64,000 bases of DNA from Kluyvera sichuanensis (GTDB taxonomy: Bacteria > Pseudomonadota > Gammaproteobacteria > Enterobacterales > Enterobacteriaceae), in the NCBI RefSeq assembly GCF_014218705.1, contig NZ_JABBJF010000007.1, forward strand, positions 62,001 to 126,000, written 5' to 3'. Below, piece by piece: positions 18,537-29,346 of this stretch (positions are counted from its first letter, which is position 1; each line of letters opens with the position of its first letter). The notes under the pieces were generated by a model, which saw nothing but the letters and a program-made list of their open reading frames with translations, made no database searches and was not told where the DNA came from. A program made the translations under genes and the position numbers.

Positions 18537-18926
18537 CTATGAGCTAAAAGCGTTTGAAAACCATTCGATTTCATTGCCGGTGAAGGCTATCACATCGAAA
18601 CGGCAATCCACAGTGTCAAAACTCCCATTGTGGCGGGCAAGCCACAAGCGGGCAGTCTGTAACAGTTTGTTTTGTTTGCTCCGGGTCACACTGGCGGCGG
18701 CACCGCCGTAAAACCCCGAGCTGCGATAGCGAACTTCCACGAAAACCGTGACCGTCCCTTCCCGCATAATTAAATCAATTTCGCCGCTGCGCTCGCGCAC
18801 GTTGGCGGCGATAAACGCCAGTCCTTGGCCTTCAAGCCAGCGACGCGCGCGCTGTTCCGCGGCGTCGCCAACCTGTTTTGTCGTTAACTGGCGGGAACGA
18901 TCTGCCCCTGCTGGTATTTGAGCCAT
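18537..18926 (-). CDS. yraN: UPF0102 endonuclease-like protein YraN
   Basis: 129 residues of the UPF0102 family, with a restriction-endonuclease-like (PD-(D/E)XK) core: [10 protein letters not shown] and [10 protein letters not shown] provide the acidic and E-x-K/R-like residues. Biological role unknown. Its start lies 43 bp inside the 3' end of lpoA, an overlap also found in E. coli. ATG 18926 gives an N-terminus of [20 protein letters not shown] with the conserved GDAAE following. Confidence 0.92.
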   Translation of the reverse strand: MAQIPAGADRSRQLTTKQVGDAAEQRARRWLEGQGLAFIAANVRERSGEIDLIMREGTVTVFVEVRYRSSGFYGGAAASVTRSKQNKLLQTARLWLARHNGSFDTVDCRFDVIAFTGNEIEWFSNAFSS

Positions 18927-20965
18927 GATAACTTCCTGTTAATCACGCAGTCCTGGGTGGCGCTGAGATCGCCGGTATTGCCGTTCAGCTCAAAGCCCGG
19001 CACGCCGCGCATCTGCGCGAAGTGGTTAGCCAGCGCCCAGGCATCCGCGCCCATGGCGTACAGACGCGCCAGTGAATAGTCATTGTTCACCGCACGCAGC
19101 GCCTGCTGCATCAGCGCCGGGTTACTGCCAGCAAGCATGGGGATTTCGCTGTACTGCAGGCCTTCCATCTCCAGACGGAAATCCGGGCCAGCGGTGCCCT
19201 GTGCGCTGCGGGAGCTGGCGTACAGCATTGCGCCGCTCTGGCTGCCGTTACGCATCGCAATCATCGGTTTGATAAAGGCGATCTCTTCCGGAGTTGCCAG
19301 AATATAGGCCGCGTCTACCTTGTTGCTGCCGGTGATTTGCGCGTCGGTCGGTGCGGCTGGAATGGTCAGGTTACCGATGGTGACGCCCTGCGGCTGAGAC
19401 TGCGCGGAGATAACCGGGGTGCCGGACAGCGAGATACCGGAACCGCCGTTCACGCCGCCTTTCAGCTCGGACAGGGAGCCAAACTTCTGCTGTAAGACCG
19501 TACCGCCACCGATTTTGTGCCACTCGTCGGCGAAGGCCTGGGTGACGCGATCGCCGAGGGCGTTACGTGGCACCAGCAGCAGCGGAGACTGTTTGCCCTG
19601 GTCATGAATATGACGCGCCGCATCGCGGGCTTCATCTTCAGGCGACAGCGCGAAGTAGCAGATGTTAGCACGGTTGCTTACCGCTTCCGGCTGGTTCAGC
19701 GCCAGCACGTTCAGCGTGGTGTTGCTTTTCATCAGCTCTTCAACGTTGTTTTTCAGCAGCGGGCCAACCACCAGGCTGACGCCGTCCTGCTGCGCCTGTG
19801 CCAGAATCTGGTTCAGCGGCTGGGAAGAGGTGTCGTAGATTTTCAGCTCTGCCGATGGGTTTGCCGCTACGCTCGCGACGGGTTGCACTGCCGGTGTTTG
19901 AGCAGGAGCCGCCTCGGCCGCCGGTGCCTGAGCCGCAGGCGAGGCGGCGTTGTTGGCCTGCGCGGCCTGAACTGGAGCCGCTACTGGCGCCTGGCTTTGC
20001 GGCGTAGTCAGGTCGGTCACTTCAGCCTGAGATGGGCTAACCACGGCGGTGGTTGCTGCCTGCGCGACCTGTTCCGGTACCGCGCTGCCGCTCACTGGCA
20101 TGGTGCCGTTCTTCGCGGCTTCAAAGCCTTGCTGGATGGTTCGGCCAAACACCGCTGCCTGGCCGTTTAACGGCAGCAGCAGGGCGATTTTGTTGACCGA
20201 CGCCGGCTTAAAGTTCTGTACGTTCGCCAGCTGCGACGGCAGCACTTTCGCGCCTGGGTTCTGCGGATAACGAGTCTGCCAGTCTTTAATACCGGCTTTC
20301 AGCATATCGGGATCGTTGCGGTTATCGAACCAGACACGCTGCAGATCGAGCCAGCCTTGCAGCACGTTTTCATCCGCATTGATCACCAGCGCGTTGGCCT
20401 GCTCCTGGGTCATGGAGGAAAGCGCCTGCCAGGTGGCGTCGCTGTTTTGCTGTCTTTCCGGCTGAGTGGTCAGCAGCGGTGCCTGGGCAATCAGGGCACG
20501 CAGCAGCGTCAGGGATGGTTTACCCTGCTCGGCGCTGATGGTGTCCTGCCAGAAACGCGCCTGCAGCGCACTGTCGAAATCACCGGCTTTCAGCTTTTGC
20601 AGCAGCGCCTGTGCGCCAGCGTAATCTTTCTGCGCTAGCTTCAGTTCAACCGCTAACAGCGCCTGTTCCTGACGCTGGGCTGCGTTCAGTTGCTGCGGCA
20701 GCTGATTGAACAGCTCCAGCGCCTGCTGGCTCTTGCCTTCCTTCAGCAATGAACGAATGGCGAGTAATTGCCAGTTGGTCTTGCTATCATTCGAGCTTTG
20801 CTGCATCTGCTGCAGATAAAAGCCGGAGTCAGCCTGCGTCGCGCCCTGAAGTTGGGCTGCACTCTGATCGGGGGCCTGGGTGCCACAGCCTGCAAACAGC
20901 AGCGCTGCCAGGACGACCGGCAGACAGCGCGCGGCTTTCATACGAGAAAATGTTGAGGGTACCAT
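18884..20965 (-). CDS. lpoA: Penicillin-binding-protein activator lipoprotein LpoA
   Basis: Outer-membrane lipoprotein that reaches through the periplasm to activate PBP1A. Start at ATG 20965 (N-terminus [20 protein letters not shown]) gives 693 residues with lipobox LFAGC (C27). The N-terminal TPR-like domain runs to about residue 255. A low-complexity Ala/Pro/Gln-rich linker follows (about residues 290-370: [20 protein letters not shown] and the stretch after it), longer than in E. coli LpoA (678 residues). The C-terminal half is a periplasmic-binding-protein fold ending QQGQIVPAS. Divergent from rsmI over 62 bp; an upstream ATG would extend into rsmI and is unlikely. Confidence 0.94.
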   Translation of the reverse strand: MVPSTFSRMKAARCLPVVLAALLFAGCGTQAPDQSAAQLQGATQADSGFYLQQMQQSSNDSKTNWQLLAIRSLLKEGKSQQALELFNQLPQQLNAAQRQEQALLAVELKLAQKDYAGAQALLQKLKAGDFDSALQARFWQDTISAEQGKPSLTLLRALIAQAPLLTTQPERQQNSDATWQALSSMTQEQANALVINADENVLQGWLDLQRVWFDNRNDPDMLKAGIKDWQTRYPQNPGAKVLPSQLANVQNFKPASVNKIALLLPLNGQAAVFGRTIQQGFEAAKNGTMPVSGSAVPEQVAQAATTAVVSPSQAEVTDLTTPQSQAPVAAPVQAAQANNAASPAAQAPAAEAAPAQTPAVQPVASVAANPSAELKIYDTSSQPLNQILAQAQQDGVSLVVGPLLKNNVEELMKSNTTLNVLALNQPEAVSNRANICYFALSPEDEARDAARHIHDQGKQSPLLLVPRNALGDRVTQAFADEWHKIGGGTVLQQKFGSLSELKGGVNGGSGISLSGTPVISAQSQPQGVTIGNLTIPAAPTDAQITGSNKVDAAYILATPEEIAFIKPMIAMRNGSQSGAMLYASSRSAQGTAGPDFRLEMEGLQYSEIPMLAGSNPALMQQALRAVNNDYSLARLYAMGADAWALANHFAQMRGVPGFELNGNTGDLSATQDCVINRKLSWLKYQQGQIVPAS

Positions 20966-21027
20966 TCTGTATCCAGTAATATTTTTTACGCAATGCTCAA
21001 TATTAAATCGGCAATACGGACGAAACA

Positions 21028-21891
21028 ATGAAACAACACGAATCGGCGGATAATTCTCAAGGCCAACTCTTTATTGTACCTACTCCTATCGGAAATTTGG
21101 CTGATATTACCCAACGAGCGCTCGAAGTATTGCAAGCTGTTGATTTAATTGCGGCTGAAGACACCCGTCATACAGGTTTATTGCTGCAACACTTCGCCAT
21201 TAACGCCCGTTTGTTTGCCTTACACGATCACAATGAGCAACAAAAAGCGGAAACGCTGGTGGCGAAACTGAAGGAAGGGCAGAACATCGCGCTGGTTTCT
21301 GACGCCGGAACGCCGCTTATCAACGACCCTGGCTACCATCTGGTGCGTACCTGTCGCGAAGCGGGTATCCGCGTGGTGCCGCTGCCGGGCCCATGTGCGG
21401 CGATTGCTGCCCTGAGCGCTGCCGGTCTGCCGTCGGACCGTTTCTGCTACGAAGGCTTCCTGCCCGCTAAATCTAAAGGTCGTCGCGACACGCTGAAAGC
21501 CATCGAAGCCGAGCCGCGTACGCTGATTTATTATGAATCCACCCACCGTCTGCTCGACAGCCTGGAAGATATGGTCGCCGTCTGGGGTGAATCCCGCTAC
21601 GTGGTGCTGGCGCGCGAACTGACCAAAACCTGGGAAACCATTCACGGCGCGCCGGTAGGCGAACTGCTGGCGTGGGTGAAAGAAGATGAAAACCGCCGTA
21701 AAGGCGAGATGGTGCTGATTGTAGAAGGGCACAAAGCGCAGGAAGACGAACTGCCTGCCGACGCGCTGCGCACCCTGGCGTTGTTACAGGCTGAACTGCC
21801 ACTGAAGAAGGCGGCGGCGCTGGCGGCGGAAATCCACGGCGTGAAGAAGAATGCGTTGTATAAGTATGCGCTGGAGCAGCAGGGGGAGTAG
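21028..21891 (+). CDS. rsmI: 16S rRNA 2'-O-methyltransferase RsmI
   Basis: Methylates the 2'-O of C1402 in 16S rRNA using SAM. 287 residues, SPOUT-like tetrapyrrole-methylase fold. Conserved features: [20 protein letters not shown] near residue 16, [34 protein letters not shown] and [20 protein letters not shown]. Starts at ATG 21028; divergent from lpoA, as in E. coli. Followed by a bidirectional terminator against kbaY. Confidence 0.96.
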   Translation: MKQHESADNSQGQLFIVPTPIGNLADITQRALEVLQAVDLIAAEDTRHTGLLLQHFAINARLFALHDHNEQQKAETLVAKLKEGQNIALVSDAGTPLINDPGYHLVRTCREAGIRVVPLPGPCAAIAALSAAGLPSDRFCYEGFLPAKSKGRRDTLKAIEAEPRTLIYYESTHRLLDSLEDMVAVWGESRYVVLARELTKTWETIHGAPVGELLAWVKEDENRRKGEMVLIVEGHKAQEDELPADALRTLALLQAELPLKKAAALAAEIHGVKKNALYKYALEQQGE

Positions 21892-21934
21892 GTAAAAAGC
21901 CTGAAAACCTGCGCAATATAGAATCTGAAACACA

Positions 21935-21966
21935 AAAGGGGCTCGGTATTTCCGGGCCCCTTTGTA
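21935..21966. terminator. Bidirectional terminator between rsmI and kbaY
   Basis: AAAGGGGCTCGG, loop TATTT, then CCGGGCCCCTTT forms a near-perfect 12-bp stem between the convergent rsmI and kbaY. There are short A and T runs on either side. Confidence 0.75.
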
Positions 21967-21973
21967 TCAGCGC

Positions 21974-22855
<882 letters not shown>

Positions 22856-22864
22856 TCAATCCTC

Positions 22865-24019
22865 TTAGCCGCGCCATGGGTGAATGTTGACGCCCTGTAC
22901 TACGCGGTTAACCGTGCCGCTAGCGGAAGGCGTGTCCGGCGTGATGCCGGCGTTGATGGACTCCGACAGCGCAAAAATCTGGGCGTACATCAGGAAACAG
23001 AAAGCCTGCTCGACGTCGCTAAATGGACGCGACGGCGGCAGAAGAATGTGAGGGCCCGCGCCGATTGCCTCGTCGGCATCGGAGGCAATGGCCACTACAC
23101 GCATCGCGAGCTGGTCACGGCGCAGTTCTGCCAGCAGATCCAGATCGTACTGGCGCGTGTAAGGATGGCTGGAGACAAACATTACGATCAGCGTTTCGCT
23201 ATCGACCAGCGATTTAGGGCCATGACGGAAGCCGGTAGAGGAGTCATAGAATGCGGCAATTTTACCGGCGGTTAACTCCAGCACTTTCAGCGCGGATTCA
23301 CGCGCGGTACCCTGCAGGCCGCCGCTGCCCAGATAGACAATGCGTTTCCACGACTGCTGACCGAACACGCCCTGCGCGCCGTCTCCCAGTTCGTTCAGGA
23401 TGGTCCGGCAGCGTCTGGCGACATCTTTGAAGGTATGGCTGTTAATCACGTCAGCGGCGAAGACTGATAGGCAGCTTGCCATCATGGTGGTGATGCTGCT
23501 GGTCATGGCAAAGCCACGGTCGTGGGTTTCGGCAGGCATCAGCAGCACCAGCGCGTTAGCGCTCTGGCGAGCATTCAGATACAGGCTGCCCGCTTCGTTG
23601 CAGGTGATCACCAGGTGGTAGCACTCAGGAACCAGCTGATTGACCAGATCGACTGCCGCGACGCTCTCAGGGCTGTTGCCCGAGCGGGCGAATGACACCA
23701 GCAGAAGCGGGCCTTCGGTTCTCAGGTAATCCAGCGGGTTTGACACCAGATCGGTGGTGGGGATCGAACGAAAATCTTTACCGCTATGATGGCTGAGCCA
23801 CGGGGCGATCATATCGCCAATAAAGGCTGAGGTGCCTGCGCCAGTGAGGACGATCTGCAGATCGCGGCGATTTAACAGCGGAGCAAGAAAGTTGTCGATC
23901 GACTGACGGGTGCTATCGATCTGCGCCAGAGAACGTAGCCAGCTATCAGGCTGCTGATGGATTTCTTCTTCAGTCCAGGAACGGGTTCTGGTGCGAGACG
24001 GGGTGTAGGTTTCTGACAT
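22865..24019 (-). CDS. agaS: Galactosamine-6-phosphate deaminase/isomerase AgaS
   Basis: Converts galactosamine-6-phosphate to tagatose-6-phosphate with release of ammonia. 384 residues, two SIS domains: QIVLTGAGTSAFIGDMIAPW (around residue 55) with LVSFARSGNSPESVAAVDLV (around 108), then YLGSGGLQGTARESALKVLE (around 230). First gene of the agaS-kbaY transcript, with its own AgaR-controlled promoter in the 300 bp before it. In E. coli AgaS does this step without AgaI, which agrees with the absence of agaI here. Confidence 0.93.
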   Translation of the reverse strand: MSETYTPSRTRTRSWTEEEIHQQPDSWLRSLAQIDSTRQSIDNFLAPLLNRRDLQIVLTGAGTSAFIGDMIAPWLSHHSGKDFRSIPTTDLVSNPLDYLRTEGPLLLVSFARSGNSPESVAAVDLVNQLVPECYHLVITCNEAGSLYLNARQSANALVLLMPAETHDRGFAMTSSITTMMASCLSVFAADVINSHTFKDVARRCRTILNELGDGAQGVFGQQSWKRIVYLGSGGLQGTARESALKVLELTAGKIAAFYDSSTGFRHGPKSLVDSETLIVMFVSSHPYTRQYDLDLLAELRRDQLAMRVVAIASDADEAIGAGPHILLPPSRPFSDVEQAFCFLMYAQIFALSESINAGITPDTPSASGTVNRVVQGVNIHPWRG

Positions 24020-24200
24020 AACGCAATCCTTAATCGTATGAACTCAGCATCAGAAGGTGGTGCTGCTCATGTTTATCTTTCGTTTCGTTTCATTTTAATG
24101 CTTTCTTGGTTGATTAAAATCTACAGAAAAGAAATCGAAAGTTCAATCTGGAAAATAAAAATAAAACGAAAAATTAGAGATGGGAGCAATTTTGTTTTAT
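24020..24200 (-). promoter_or_regulatory. agaS promoter region with AgaR-type operators
   Basis: AgaR sites in E. coli contain CTTTCGTTTC-like repeats. This stretch has CTTTCGTTTCGTTTCATTTT at 24077-24096, and in the opposite sense GAAAAGAAATCGAAAGTT (about 24126-24143) and AAAATAAAACGAAAAATTAG (about 24157-24176). It is AT-rich, as usual for this promoter. A 97-codon plus-strand ORF across it is not supported. Confidence 0.6.
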
Positions 24201-24257
24201 TTATTTTTATTATTCAATGCGTTACATTTGTATTGGTAGAGGGTTTTGATTCTGACA

Positions 24258-24301
24258 AGAAAGGAAAAGAAAGATCCCCGCGGGGCGGTGCAGGGACCTT
24301 T
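24258..24301 (-). terminator. Terminator after agaA
   Basis: On the minus strand AAAGGTCCCTGC, loop ACCGCCCC, GCGGGGATCTTT forms a 12-bp stem with two G-U pairs, followed by CTTTTCCTTTCTT. It separates the kbaZ-agaA transcript from agaS-kbaY. Confidence 0.65.
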
Positions 24302-24319
24302 ACGTTAGACAATGAAAGG

Positions 24320-25453
24320 TTAAAGGTTTAGCGGTGTGCCTTTGAGCCAGATTTGTCGTACCTGAAGCTGGGCGTTAAGCGCAATCACATTCGCCTGCTT
24401 TCCGACGGCAATCGACCCAAGGTGGTCATCCACGCCGAGGAGCTGCGCGGGATGCAAAGAGGCCATACGAATCGCCTCTTCTGTGCTGATGCCAGCCATC
24501 TCCACCATATTTCTGACCGCGGCATCGACCGAGAGCGTACTGCCAGCCAGGCCACCGGAGGGTGTTCGCACAATGCCATTGCGCATCTCGACGTCGTAAC
24601 CGCAGATGTCGTATCGCCCGTCGGGCATTCCGGCTGCCCGCATTGCATCGGTGATTAGCACCGTGCGCTCCGGGGCGCAGTGAGCGCATAGCCGTATGGT
24701 CGCCGGGTGCACGTGGTGCCCGTCGGCAATCAGTTCAAGCCAGGCGCGAGAATCGGTCAGGCCCGCGCCGACCATACCGGGCTCCCGGTGATGCAGACCG
24801 GTCATGCCGTTAAAGCAATGCACCAGCCCATCCGCACCGGCATCAAAGGCAGCAACGGTCTGCGCGTGGGTAGCGGCGCTATGGCCGAGCATCACGCGAA
24901 CGCCGCGCCGCTTCAGATGTGCGATGGCCTCCAGCGCTCCGGCTTTTTCCGGCGCCAGCGCGACCACTCGAAGTGTGTTTTGCGAGTGGGCAATCAACCT
25001 ATCCAGCTCGTGGGTGTCCAGCTCGCGAAACAGTTCGGGTGGGTGTGCGCCCTTGTTCTGGGGTGTAAAGTACGGCCCCTCCAGGTAGCTTCCCAGCACT
25101 ATCGCTCCCTTGCCCCCCGTTTGCATGCGCAGGGCGATTCGCCCCAGCGCACTTTCGATAGCAGGAAGCGGGGCCGTGACGGTAGTGGGTAGCCAGGCAC
25201 CGACCCCCTCGCAGGCTTTGTGTATCGCCAGCGTCTCCAACGTGCGTGGATCGTCATCCATCACATCTAAGCCTGCACCGCCGTGAACGTGGAGGTCGAG
25301 ATAGGCCGGACACAACAGGTCAGCGTCACGGGTGGTTATACCGGCTGGAATCGGCGTAATTTGCGCTATCTGACCCTCAACGAGATGGATCTGATGGTCG
25401 TCCAGCCAGCCGCTTTCGCTCAGTACCCTGCGTGCGCGCAGCACCTGAGTCAT
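24320..25453 (-). CDS. agaA: N-acetylgalactosamine-6-phosphate deacetylase AgaA
   Basis: Amidohydrolase removing acetate from GalNAc-6-phosphate to give galactosamine-6-phosphate. 377 residues, as in E. coli. Metal/active-site motifs: LDLHVHGGAGLDVMDDDP (around residue 50), GSYLEGPYFTPQNKGAHPPE (around 121), VMLGHSAATHAQ and LITDAMRAAGMPDG with the catalytic Asp (around 270). Its ATG overlaps the agaF stop by 4 bp (ATGA), showing translational coupling. Last gene of the kbaZ-V-W-E-F-A transcript. Confidence 0.94.
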   Translation of the reverse strand: MTQVLRARRVLSESGWLDDHQIHLVEGQIAQITPIPAGITTRDADLLCPAYLDLHVHGGAGLDVMDDDPRTLETLAIHKACEGVGAWLPTTVTAPLPAIESALGRIALRMQTGGKGAIVLGSYLEGPYFTPQNKGAHPPELFRELDTHELDRLIAHSQNTLRVVALAPEKAGALEAIAHLKRRGVRVMLGHSAATHAQTVAAFDAGADGLVHCFNGMTGLHHREPGMVGAGLTDSRAWLELIADGHHVHPATIRLCAHCAPERTVLITDAMRAAGMPDGRYDICGYDVEMRNGIVRTPSGGLAGSTLSVDAAVRNMVEMAGISTEEAIRMASLHPAQLLGVDDHLGSIAVGKQANVIALNAQLQVRQIWLKGTPLNL

Positions 25454-25884
25454 ATGCCTTCCTCTACCGCAACTTCTTCGCGGCAGTTTTTTAGCTCATC
25501 GACCAGACTGGTCAGCCCGCGATGCCCGCACTCTAGCGCCTGAAGCCTAAACGCCGTGCTGCTTAACCCTTCACGTTCCAGCACCATTTCCAGTAGCAGT
25601 TGGAGATTGGTCCCGGTGATCACTTCGCTGCCCGGTTTCTGCATGGCGAGCGTCGATGCCACGCGGAAAGGCGTTCCGCCTAATAAATCGGTCAGAAAAA
25701 CGATATCCTGCTGAGAGTCTAGCTGAGCCATCGCGGCTTCCAGTTGCGACGTGAGCAACGCGGTCGTTGAGGCTTCGGGAAAATCGATAGCGATAAACTG
25801 CGGCTGCTCGCCCAGGATCTGTTTCATCGCTTGTTCCAGACCGGTCGCGAAACCACCGTGCCCACAAAGAATAATGCCTAACAT
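25450..25884 (-). CDS. agaF: GalNAc PTS enzyme IIA component AgaF
   Basis: Mannose-family EIIA that carries phosphate from HPr to AgaV. 144 residues. The phospho-accepting His is H9 in GIILCGHGGFATGLEQAM. DIVFLTDLLGGTPFRVASTL is the second family signature. Lies 15 bp after agaE and overlaps agaA. Its presence with V, W and E identifies the GalNAc-specific PTS rather than the galactosamine-specific one. Confidence 0.92.
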   Translation of the reverse strand: MLGIILCGHGGFATGLEQAMKQILGEQPQFIAIDFPEASTTALLTSQLEAAMAQLDSQQDIVFLTDLLGGTPFRVASTLAMQKPGSEVITGTNLQLLLEMVLEREGLSSTAFRLQALECGHRGLTSLVDELKNCREEVAVEEGI

Positions 25885-25899
25885 TGTGACCTCTTTTAC

Positions 25900-26778
25900 T
25901 TACAGGAAATGGGCAAACTTGCCGACAACGCCTAACAGCACGGTGATCCCAATCAGACGCAGCGGGCTCCAGCCACGACGTACCAGCCAGAACATGGTCA
26001 TGGTGTAAACCAGCGGCAGGAACGCGGGCATCAGTTTATCAATCACGTCGGTCTGCAGTTTGACGACGGCATCCCCGGCGGTAATCTCAAGCGTCGTGGC
26101 TAAGCGAACGTAGGTGGCAACCAGTGCGCCAATCACCGTCATCCCAACGATAGATGCCGCATGGCCGACCTTCTGGGTGTTCGCCTTAATTAACGGGATC
26201 GCGGCGACCCCCATGCGATAAGCATAGTGGGCAAGGCCAAAGCGCAGGCCCAGGTGCACGATGTTGAACATCACAATAAAGACCACGGCCCCCAGAATGG
26301 ATCCCTGAAGCGCCAGGCTTGCGCCAATACCGCCGCAGATAGGCAGCAACGTGAGCCAGAACATCGCATCACCGATGCCGCCTAACGGTGCGCCGACCGC
26401 GATTTTGGTGCTTTGAATACTGTTAACGTCCTGCTTGGAACGCTCCATCGCCAGAATAATGCCGATAACAAAGGTGACCAGGAAAGGGTGGGTGTTGAAG
26501 AATCCCATATGTCCTTTCATGGCGCGCGCCAGGTCGCGTTTATTGGTGTGGATCTTTTTCAGGGCCGGCAGTAGGCCATACAGCCAGCCGGATGCCTGCA
26601 TACGTTCATAGTTAAAAGAGGCCTGCAGCAGCATGGAACGCCAGGCCACACGGTTGATGTCTTTGCGCGTTAGCTCAGCGCCAATGGACTGATCTTCATA
26701 GACGTTTTCGTTTACGCCGCTCAGCAGCGTCTCTTCGCTTTCGGCAACATTCGGCAGGGTGGTTTGATTAGATGCCAT
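25900..26778 (-). CDS. agaE: GalNAc PTS enzyme IID component AgaE
   Basis: Membrane component of the mannose-family PTS. From ATG 26778 it has 292 residues, the AgaE length; a TTG two codons upstream is less likely because GAGGAA has ideal spacing to the ATG. Signature: LLQASFNYERMQASGWLYGL and FNTHPFLVTFVIGIILAMER; then APLGGIGDAMFWLTLLPICG. Hydrophobic segments cluster in the C-terminal half. The start overlaps the agaW stop by 11 bp. Confidence 0.9.
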   Translation of the reverse strand: MASNQTTLPNVAESEETLLSGVNENVYEDQSIGAELTRKDINRVAWRSMLLQASFNYERMQASGWLYGLLPALKKIHTNKRDLARAMKGHMGFFNTHPFLVTFVIGIILAMERSKQDVNSIQSTKIAVGAPLGGIGDAMFWLTLLPICGGIGASLALQGSILGAVVFIVMFNIVHLGLRFGLAHYAYRMGVAAIPLIKANTQKVGHAASIVGMTVIGALVATYVRLATTLEITAGDAVVKLQTDVIDKLMPAFLPLVYTMTMFWLVRRGWSPLRLIGITVLLGVVGKFAHFL

Positions 26779-27547
26779 CTTCAAATTCCTCTTTCTGTGC
26801 CTGAGACACTTTAGGTTCCGGGTTCTTGCGCAGCAGATCGATCATCGCCATCGCCAGCGCGGCAGCGGCAATTGCCAGTACCGGCAGCTTGAGCCAGGCA
26901 GCGGCGACAAAACCGATGATGAAGTAAGGGATGTAGACGTTTTTCATCATGATTTTCAGCAGCACGGCAAAGCCGATCGCCGGCATGATGCCGCCCGCCA
27001 CGCCGAGGCCATCGATCAAACGCTCAGGCAGAACGCTCATCGCGGTTTTGGCATGCTCCGCGCCGAAGTAAATCGGTAAAAAGGCGCATAAGAAGTAGAA
27101 GGTGCCTAACGCTAACAGCGCCAGGTAGTTAACGCGTTCAATGCCCTGAGTATCCGCGTTTGAGGCCATGCGGTCACAGCGTGACATGACGCCCGACATG
27201 ACTGAAAACAGGAAAGTAATCCCCATCTGTACCGCGACGGCAAACGGCACGGCAACGCCAACGGCGACGTCGGGCTTCACTCCGGTGGTAATGGCGAACG
27301 TGGTGCCAACGATGGTACCGATAATAACGTTAGGCGGTTGTGCGCCGGCAAGCGGTGCCAGGCCCATCCAGACCAGCTCCAGCGTCCCGCCGGTCAGAAT
27401 ACCGGTATGCAGATCGCCGAGAATCAGGCCGACCAGCGGCCCCAACACCACAGGGCGATGCAGGTGCGTCAAACCGTTAAACATATCCAGGCCTGCGATA
27501 AAGGCGAGGATGCCTAGCGCAAATGCCTGTAGTAAGTTGATTTCCAT
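26768..27547 (-). CDS. agaW: GalNAc PTS enzyme IIC component AgaW
   Basis: Membrane channel subunit of the mannose-family PTS, 259 residues and full length (E. coli K-12 carries a truncated agaW). Multiple hydrophobic segments: ALGILAFIAGLDMFNGLTHL, VLGPLVGLILGDLHTGILTG, LELVWMGLAPLAGAQPPNVI, and late FIIGFVAAAWLKLPVLAIAA. The GGTLELVWMGLAPL motif is family-typical. 10 bp after agaV. An intact gene here supports a working GalNAc transporter. Confidence 0.92.
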   Translation of the reverse strand: MEINLLQAFALGILAFIAGLDMFNGLTHLHRPVVLGPLVGLILGDLHTGILTGGTLELVWMGLAPLAGAQPPNVIIGTIVGTTFAITTGVKPDVAVGVAVPFAVAVQMGITFLFSVMSGVMSRCDRMASNADTQGIERVNYLALLALGTFYFLCAFLPIYFGAEHAKTAMSVLPERLIDGLGVAGGIMPAIGFAVLLKIMMKNVYIPYFIIGFVAAAWLKLPVLAIAAAALAMAMIDLLRKNPEPKVSQAQKEEFEDGI

Positions 27548-27557
27548 CGCAATTACC

Positions 27558-28031
27558 TCAGATAAGTTTATAGAGATCTAACGCGGGTTCGGTGGGAACG
27601 CCCTGGACGAAGCATTCAACGCCTTCGGTTTTCAGCCCGTTGAAAGCTTGGGTATCGTTAGCATCAATAGAGACCGTTTTGGCGATTTGCTTTTTGCCTT
27701 CGGCATAGTGCATGTTGCCAACGTTGATGCGTTTAACCGGTACGCCGCCTTCAACCAGCGTGAGGAAATCAGCTGGATTTTTGCAGACCAGTAAGATTTT
27801 CTGACGATCTGCGGCGCGGTGAATGTTGTCGATCACCTTCTGCAGCGTCCAGAAACGGACGGCGATCCCTTCGGCCAGCACCATCTCCATCAGGTTTTGC
27901 TGTACGGAGTCTTCTGCGACCTCATCGTTGGCAACGAGCACCAGGTTTGCCCCCGCAAACCCTACCCACTGCACCCCGACCTGACCGTGAATCAAACGTT
28001 CATCAATACGGCTTAACACAATATTCGGCAT
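27558..28031 (-). CDS. agaV: GalNAc PTS enzyme IIB component AgaV
   Basis: Cytoplasmic EIIB of the mannose family that phosphorylates incoming GalNAc. 157 residues. Phospho-His is H15 in LSRIDERLIHGQVGVQW, the invariant family motif. VKRINVGNMHYAEGKKQI follows near residue 100. It lies 19 bp after kbaZ, in the same transcript. Assigned V rather than B from the neighbourhood of W, E and F; the paralogues are alike. Confidence 0.9.
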   Translation of the reverse strand: MPNIVLSRIDERLIHGQVGVQWVGFAGANLVLVANDEVAEDSVQQNLMEMVLAEGIAVRFWTLQKVIDNIHRAADRQKILLVCKNPADFLTLVEGGVPVKRINVGNMHYAEGKKQIAKTVSIDANDTQAFNGLKTEGVECFVQGVPTEPALDLYKLI

Positions 28032-28050
28032 AGCATTTTCCTCTTAATCG

Positions 28051-29346
28051 TTATTCGCTATCGGATTTGTCGCCCTGACAGGCGGCGTGGTACTGGCGTA
28101 AAACGTCCTGAATATGGTCGATAATGAGCGCGTGCGGCGTGGCGCTCAGGCTCCCTTCACGGACTCTGGCGTACTGCAAAGGGAGATACTGGCTTATCAG
28201 CGGCAGTGGAATCGGGGTATCCGCCAGATTGCGTACCAGCCGTTCGTAGGCGCTGTCGACCTGAGTATCAGGCCAGTAGTAGCGCATGCGGTCTGAGTAG
28301 CTATAGCTCCGTGCCAGCCGACGTGTATTGCTGTCGCCGTGGTAGTGGCTCTGCCAGTATTCGGGACGGTCCTGCATGACGTTTTCCAGCTCGCGTCGCA
28401 GACCGGAAATAGCCTTAGCAGGCAGCAACTCTTCTTCAATTCCTGCCAGTGAGAACAGCGCTTCGCGCAGAGCGAAGGTGAGTGCCGGGCCGACTTTCAG
28501 AATGGCAAAATGGTCAATCACCAACTGGCGAAGGGCGTGCGGCGTTTGATAGTCGGTGGAGTGTGCTTCAAAGACCATCGCGGGGTGAGATTCCACCATT
28601 TTGCTCAGCGCCACGGCTTTTTGCGGCTGATAGTCAATGACGTTGGTGTGATCGAACTCAACGCCGGGCTGAACCACTAAGGCGACGATACGCGGCCAGA
28701 GGTCGGCAAGCCCTTGCGCTTCAAAAGCATGATGATGGGCTTGCAGCGTGGCCTGAGCCGCTTCCGGCGTGGTGACGGCAAGTTCAGTGAGCGCTTCATG
28801 CGCGCCGCCCGGTACCGGAACCTCGGTGCCAATGACGTACACGAGGTCAGCGTGACCAAAATGCATTTTGCAGGTAGCTTCGGCAATGGCGGCGAGTCGC
28901 GCGGCGCGTTCTGCGACGATGGCATCGGTCAGCGGGACGGGGTCGTCAGCGCAGGACATGCTGCAATCAAGGTGGATTTTTTTGAATCCGGCGGCCACAT
29001 AGCTTTTGATAAGCTCATCGGCATTGGCCATTGCCGTGGCGGCAGGCAGCGTTTGCCAGCGGTTTGGGCCGAGGTGATCGCCGCCGAGAATCAGCTGTTC
29101 GCGCGGCAACTGTAATGTATCAGCGAGTTGATGAACGAAACGGTGAAAATCAGCGGGCGTCATACCGGTATAGCCGCCAAACTGATCGACCTGGTTAGAG
29201 GTGGCTTCAATCAGTAATGGGCTGTGGTTTTGCAACGCCAGGCGCATTGCGGATTCCAGCACCAGCGGATGCGCTGAACAAACGGCATAAATGCCCTTTG
29301 CGTTCCCCCGTTTGTGTTGTTCCACCATTTCTATGAGATGTTTCAC
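28051..29346 (-). CDS. kbaZ: Tagatose-1,6-bisphosphate aldolase accessory subunit KbaZ
   Basis: Non-catalytic partner that stabilises and activates KbaY. 431 residues (the GatZ/KbaZ family is about 420-430). Conserved: [60 protein letters not shown] and [20 protein letters not shown]. First gene of the aga operon, divergent from agaR across a 250-bp region full of AgaR sites. Also named agaZ. Confidence 0.93.
   Translation of the reverse strand: MKHLIEMVEQHKRGNAKGIYAVCSAHPLVLESAMRLALQNHSPLLIEATSNQVDQFGGYTGMTPADFHRFVHQLADTLQLPREQLILGGDHLGPNRWQTLPAATAMANADELIKSYVAAGFKKIHLDCSMSCADDPVPLTDAIVAERAARLAAIAEATCKMHFGHADLVYVIGTEVPVPGGAHEALTELAVTTPEAAQATLQAHHHAFEAQGLADLWPRIVALVVQPGVEFDHTNVIDYQPQKAVALSKMVESHPAMVFEAHSTDYQTPHALRQLVIDHFAILKVGPALTFALREALFSLAGIEEELLPAKAISGLRRELENVMQDRPEYWQSHYHGDSNTRRLARSYSYSDRMRYYWPDTQVDSAYERLVRNLADTPIPLPLISQYLPLQYARVREGSLSATPHALIIDHIQDVLRQYHAACQGDKSDSE

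Noticed and set aside
24258..24301. The agaA terminator as a plus-strand terminator
   Set aside because: No plus-strand gene ends here, and the T tract lies on the minus strand only.
24038..24331. 97-codon plus-strand ORF across the agaS promoter region
   Set aside because: It runs through AT-rich operator DNA, then a terminator, has no Shine-Dalgarno and no recognisable domain. The codon pattern looks like random translation of A-rich DNA.
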